Assembly: GCA_946803715.1 (NCBI GenBank)
Contig: CAMPET010000064.1
Span: 252,708 to 262,925, forward strand
Reading direction: 5' to 3'
Length of the DNA: 10,218 nt
Source of the DNA: Beroe ovata
Taxonomy: Eukaryota; Ctenophora; Nuda; Beroida; Beroidae
Position numbers and translations under genes: made by a program. Within the stretch, counting starts at the first letter, position 1, and each line of letters starts with the position of its first letter. Positions 7,835-10,218 of this stretch are shown here, one piece after another. Under the pieces are notes generated by a model. The model saw nothing but the letters and a program-made list of their open reading frames with translations, was not told where the DNA came from and searched no databases.

Positions 7835-8641
7835 TCAACTGGTATGTAGCTGCATGTATGCACACGCAGCCCAGTAGTCGATATCCACAAACAGTCCCTC
7901 CAGACACGTGACAACATCGTTCTCAGTGTCACCCTGACACATGCATGTGGTGGTCGTGTTGTCCCCACCGCTACACTGTCTCAGATTCCAGTAGGCCCGG
8001 AACAGCTCGCTACTCAATACACCCCGTACACGTGGCTTACACAGGGCCCGTACTGGGGCCCACTTGTCTGAATTCCGGAGGAACTTGTTTGACTGGCAGG
8101 TTGCCAGCAGAGTTTTTACCATTTTCAGGAGGTTACTGAGTGATTGTGTCCGGTCAGCTGTCCATGGCTTGAGTTGCATGTTGCACTTGCCAGCCCCATC
8201 CAACACGCCTGCAATTACACGTACAATGTGTGTGTTACCATGGTAACATGTTATGTCGAGATAACGCGTTACCATGGCAACACACAGTGTCGAGATAACG
8301 CGTTACCATGGCAACATGTTATGTCGAGATAACGCGTTACCATGGCAACACAGTGTCGAGATAACGCGTTAGTGCGTTACCATGGCAACACAAAGTGTCG
8401 AGGTAACGCGTTACCATGGCGGTATCATGACGACGCATTGCTGCACTTCGAGAGCATGACTCACAATACCTGGTGGTATCTGGTGGTGAAGAGTAACATT
8501 GAGGAAAACATCTCCGATACCCCTGTTCTGTGTCCATATCCGCTTCACAATACCGCTGACATCGCTATACTGACACTGAACACTGGCGGCGGACCGAAGG
8601 CCGAACAAAGCTACAACTACTAGGACTGTGAGGAGCGCCAT
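7835..8641 (-). CDS. Small secreted cysteine-rich protein, two exons
   Basis: Exon 1 is 8641-8470 and exon 2 is 8208-7835, giving 181 residues. The join is phase 1: ccaccag|gtattg at the donor and gtaattgcag|gcg at the acceptor restore a Gly codon. Residues 1-20 (MALLTVLVVVALFGLRSAAS) are a clear signal peptide. The mature part has nine cysteines (23, 66, 95, 114, 136, 146, 148, 159, 173) and two N-glycosylation sequons (Asn48, Asn141). No transmembrane segment or GPI tail is visible, so it is probably released. The C-terminal pattern Cys-x-Cys, ten residues, Cys-Leu-Glu-Gly-Leu-Phe, then Cys at 173 loosely recalls GDNF-receptor/GAS1-type domains, but this is weak and no family is claimed. 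The last residues and the stop lie in a locally duplicated sequence. A TATA box stands 45 bases upstream. Confidence 0.72.
8230..8423. repeat. Intronic 34-bp minisatellite of X-box palindromes
   Basis: Fills most of the intron (8469-8209) of the secreted-protein gene. gttaccatgg recurs at 8234, 8268, 8302, 8336, 8376 and 8410, giving a 34-bp period with one 40-bp unit. Each unit joins GTTACCATGGCAAC (or GTTACCATGGTAAC at 8234) to a tgtcgagataacgc linker; the overlapping aacgcgtt is also palindromic. Six X-box-like sites in under 200 bases are notable. Confidence 0.93.
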
Positions 8642-8685
8642 GATGAGAGATAACGTTGCTGTGTGTGTGTGTGAAGAGCATGGGG

Positions 8686-8692
8686 TTTTATA
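8686..8692 (-). promoter_or_regulatory. TATA box for the secreted-protein gene
   Basis: On the minus strand the sequence reads ctataaaacccc, with TATAAAA 45 bases before the ATG at 8641. That spacing would place the transcription start near 8660 and give a 5' UTR of about 20 bases. A short CA tract (plus-strand TG, about 8659-8673) lies between them. Confidence 0.55.
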
Positions 8693-9431
8693 GTCGCAGA
8701 TAGGGAACCAGAATATGGAACATGGAAGTTTCGGTCAAAAGCAGACATGAAAAATGAAAAAACATAAGTGGTGACATCACCATGGTAAAATCCCGAGGGG
8801 GGGAAGCAAATAGTACCAGGTCACTGCGATATTTGATGAAAATTACCGTTTTGAGTAGATTAATTTTCAATTTCTGCAGTTTGTGCAAACCCAATAATTT
8901 CATATGGGGGAATCCCCCAGGCAATATTATACACGGGTGGGTGGGATTTGAGGCAAGCTGCCCAGGGGTTCAATATGACGTGGGAACAAGCAGTGTCCTA
9001 GCGGAGTTCAAGCAGCGACATACTTCTAGCAAGTCCTACTTTTTAGTTTCTGGTAGAAGTAAAACAGGAGGTTAAAAACATGTGAAATTCTGTATAGCAA
9101 ATAACATTCACCACACGTACGTCAGTATAAACTCCACTGTGACATTCAGCTGCTAGAACGTTCCCATGGTAACCTGCTACAGTTACTATGGTTACCACTT
9201 GCAAACCGTGGGGGAGCAGGTTACCAATGACAACACTGACAACACTGTCTTACCATAGAAACGCTGTACATATTGTGTCTATACTTATTTACAAAATAAA
9301 ATATTAATCCTCTCAATTTTCAAAACAAAACATCCACCTATTAACACAAATATGGGCTTACTTAAATGTTAAAGATTGTGAAACAGAGTACTGCAATGTA
9401 GGAAGTATTTAGTACACGGCATGCACCTGCA

Positions 9432-9476
9432 GTTGCTATGGTTACTATGGCTACTATGGTTACTATGGTTACTATG
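9432..9476. repeat. 9-bp tandem repeat of half X-box units
   Basis: Starts with gttgctatggttac and continues as repeats of tactatgg plus a t or c. It looks like a tandem expansion of one X-box-like element. Confidence 0.8.
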
Positions 9477-9848
9477 CATTGGACTCTGACGAAAAATCTT
9501 CGCATCTCGATGGATTAATTTGGCTAAAAATCATCGTTGGAGTTTGGATAAGATAACTGAAAAGAAGAACTACATATCATCTACTAATCCGATTACCAAT
9601 TGTTTCATGTATGTAAAAAGGTAGAAAAGACATCATGTTGGTTTTAATCGTAATCCTATAATATACAACCAGAGTCAAGTCTGCAATGGCTAGTTTAAAT
9701 TCTCTGTTCAATATAAAACTGTGTTCTATTGTCTGTGAGGTTCTACATCTTTAGTGTTAGTAGTCCCTACTCAGTGAACACACACTGAGCTGTAACGCGT
9801 TTCCAGACTGCTGTTGCTATGGCGTTGTAATGGTGTAATGTTGCACTT

Positions 9849-9910
9849 AGTAACGCATTATCACGCTCTTAGCAACGCATTGTCACGCACTCGGCAACGC
9901 ATTGCAACGC
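9849..9910. repeat. 22-bp tandem repeat (three copies)
   Basis: aacgcatt occurs at 9852, 9874 and 9896, a period of 22. The unit agcaacgcattgtcacgc on the plus strand resembles the reverse complement of the 23-bp intron repeat at 161-535 (gtgattgtcgcatagcaacg). Confidence 0.75.
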
Positions 9911-9974
9911 GTGGCGTGTTCTGCTCGTGTTTTCTGATGGGGAAGGGAGGTCGGAAGAGGAGAGTCTCTCTATC

Positions 9975-10125
9975 TCAGAGACAATAGTGGATCTGTTTGA
10001 CTTCAGCGCAGGTGTCACACTTGACATAGCAACAGAACTGGAAACTGCAGTTGCAATCCCTCAAGTACTCCACAACCTCAGTCCTGTAGCCCCTTCCACA
10101 ACATAGGAAGTCACAGTTCTGCCAC
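9975..10125 (-). CDS. wnt: Wnt ligand, last coding exon (C-terminal cysteine-rich domain)
   Basis: The exon begins after acceptor ccccctaactag (minus strand) in phase 2 and encodes 49 residues and TGA. It contains C-D-F-L-C-C-G-R-G-Y, then C-N-C-S-F-Q-F-C-C-Y-V-K-C-D-T-C and a final C-L. All ten cysteines of the Wnt C-terminal block are present in order, so this is a Wnt, a secreted lipid-modified glycoprotein that signals through Frizzled and LRP receptors. The usual Trp before the double Cys (FHWCC) is Phe here (FQFCC). The start and the palmitoleoylated serine region lie beyond the window. The upstream intron begins with a CA array (about 10145-10207 on the plus strand). The subfamily cannot be told from this fragment. 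Confidence 0.95.
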
Positions 10126-10144
10126 CTAGTTAGGGGGTTGTGAA

Positions 10145-10207
10145 ACACACACACAGACACACAGACACACACACAGACACACACACAGACACACACACAC
10201 ACACACA
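10145..10207. repeat. CA microsatellite in the Wnt intron
   Basis: (CA)n interrupted by caga units, reading as a TG/TC pyrimidine-containing tract just upstream of the Wnt exon acceptor on the minus strand. Confidence 0.95.
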
Positions 10208-10218
10208 GAACTTGGAAA

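Larger units (their letters stand above)
8700..9974. other. Spacer between two minus-strand genes, with X-box-like sites
   Basis: No convincing exon. A 97-codon plus-strand frame at 8782-9075 has no recognisable domain and is probably chance. X-box-like sites stand at 9160-9173 and 9182-9195. A 9-bp tandem run of ttactatgg-type units fills about 9432-9476, and a 22-bp repeat lies at 9849-9910. This region includes the Wnt 3' UTR, and TTTAAT at 9643-9648 could be a minus-strand ATTAAA signal. Confidence 0.5.

Noticed and set aside
8782-9075. 97-codon plus-strand frame
   Set aside because: No recognisable domain or splice context, in the spacer between two minus-strand genes; treated as chance.

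Overview
The window looks like nuclear DNA of an invertebrate animal. Its genes are split by short spliceosomal introns (about 70 to 520 bases) with good GT/AG ends, long CA/TG microsatellites are frequent, and the recognisable products (a secretagogin/calbindin-type EF-hand protein, a TNFAIP8/TIPE family protein and a Wnt ligand) are metazoan families. Compact introns together with divergent Wnt and EF-hand sequences would suit a sponge or another early-branching animal. The species is not determined, and that placement is only an impression.

Layout. (1) 15-1374, plus strand: the 3' part of a secretagogin-like calcium sensor (EF-hands 3, 4 and 5 and a degenerate EF6), in four phase-0 exons with the 5' end outside the window. 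A second copy of its EF5 exon and its terminal exon lies at 2113-2439; it is either a set of alternative last exons or a partial tandem duplicate, with a decayed EF-hand fragment between the two. (2) 2440-3864: AT-rich spacer, then microsatellite-rich DNA. (3) 3865-4100, plus strand: two well-delimited candidate exons that end an unidentified protein, followed by AATAAA. (4) 4611-6630, plus strand: a complete six-exon TNFAIP8-like gene of 229 codons, whose start codon sits in an exon contributing only five coding bases. (5) 6631-7834: spacer with a 240-bp tandem duplication. (6) 8641-7835, minus strand: a two-exon gene for a small secreted cysteine-rich protein of 181 aa with a TATA box upstream. 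(7) 8642-9974: spacer. (8) 10125-9975, minus strand: the last coding exon of a Wnt gene.

Two non-coding themes recur. First, 14-bp palindromes of the type GTTACCATGGTAAC or GTTGCTATGGTAAC, which match the RFX X-box consensus, occur well over a dozen times, mostly in introns and just outside genes. Second, an intron in each of three unrelated genes holds its own minisatellite (23, 36 and 34 bp periods), and all three are built from related palindromic pieces (catgg, acgcgtt, gttgctatg). The short open frames inside these repeats and inside the CA/TG arrays are artefacts.

The genes do not form an operon. The TIPE gene and the secreted-protein gene converge, and the Wnt gene lies upstream of the secreted-protein gene on the same strand.
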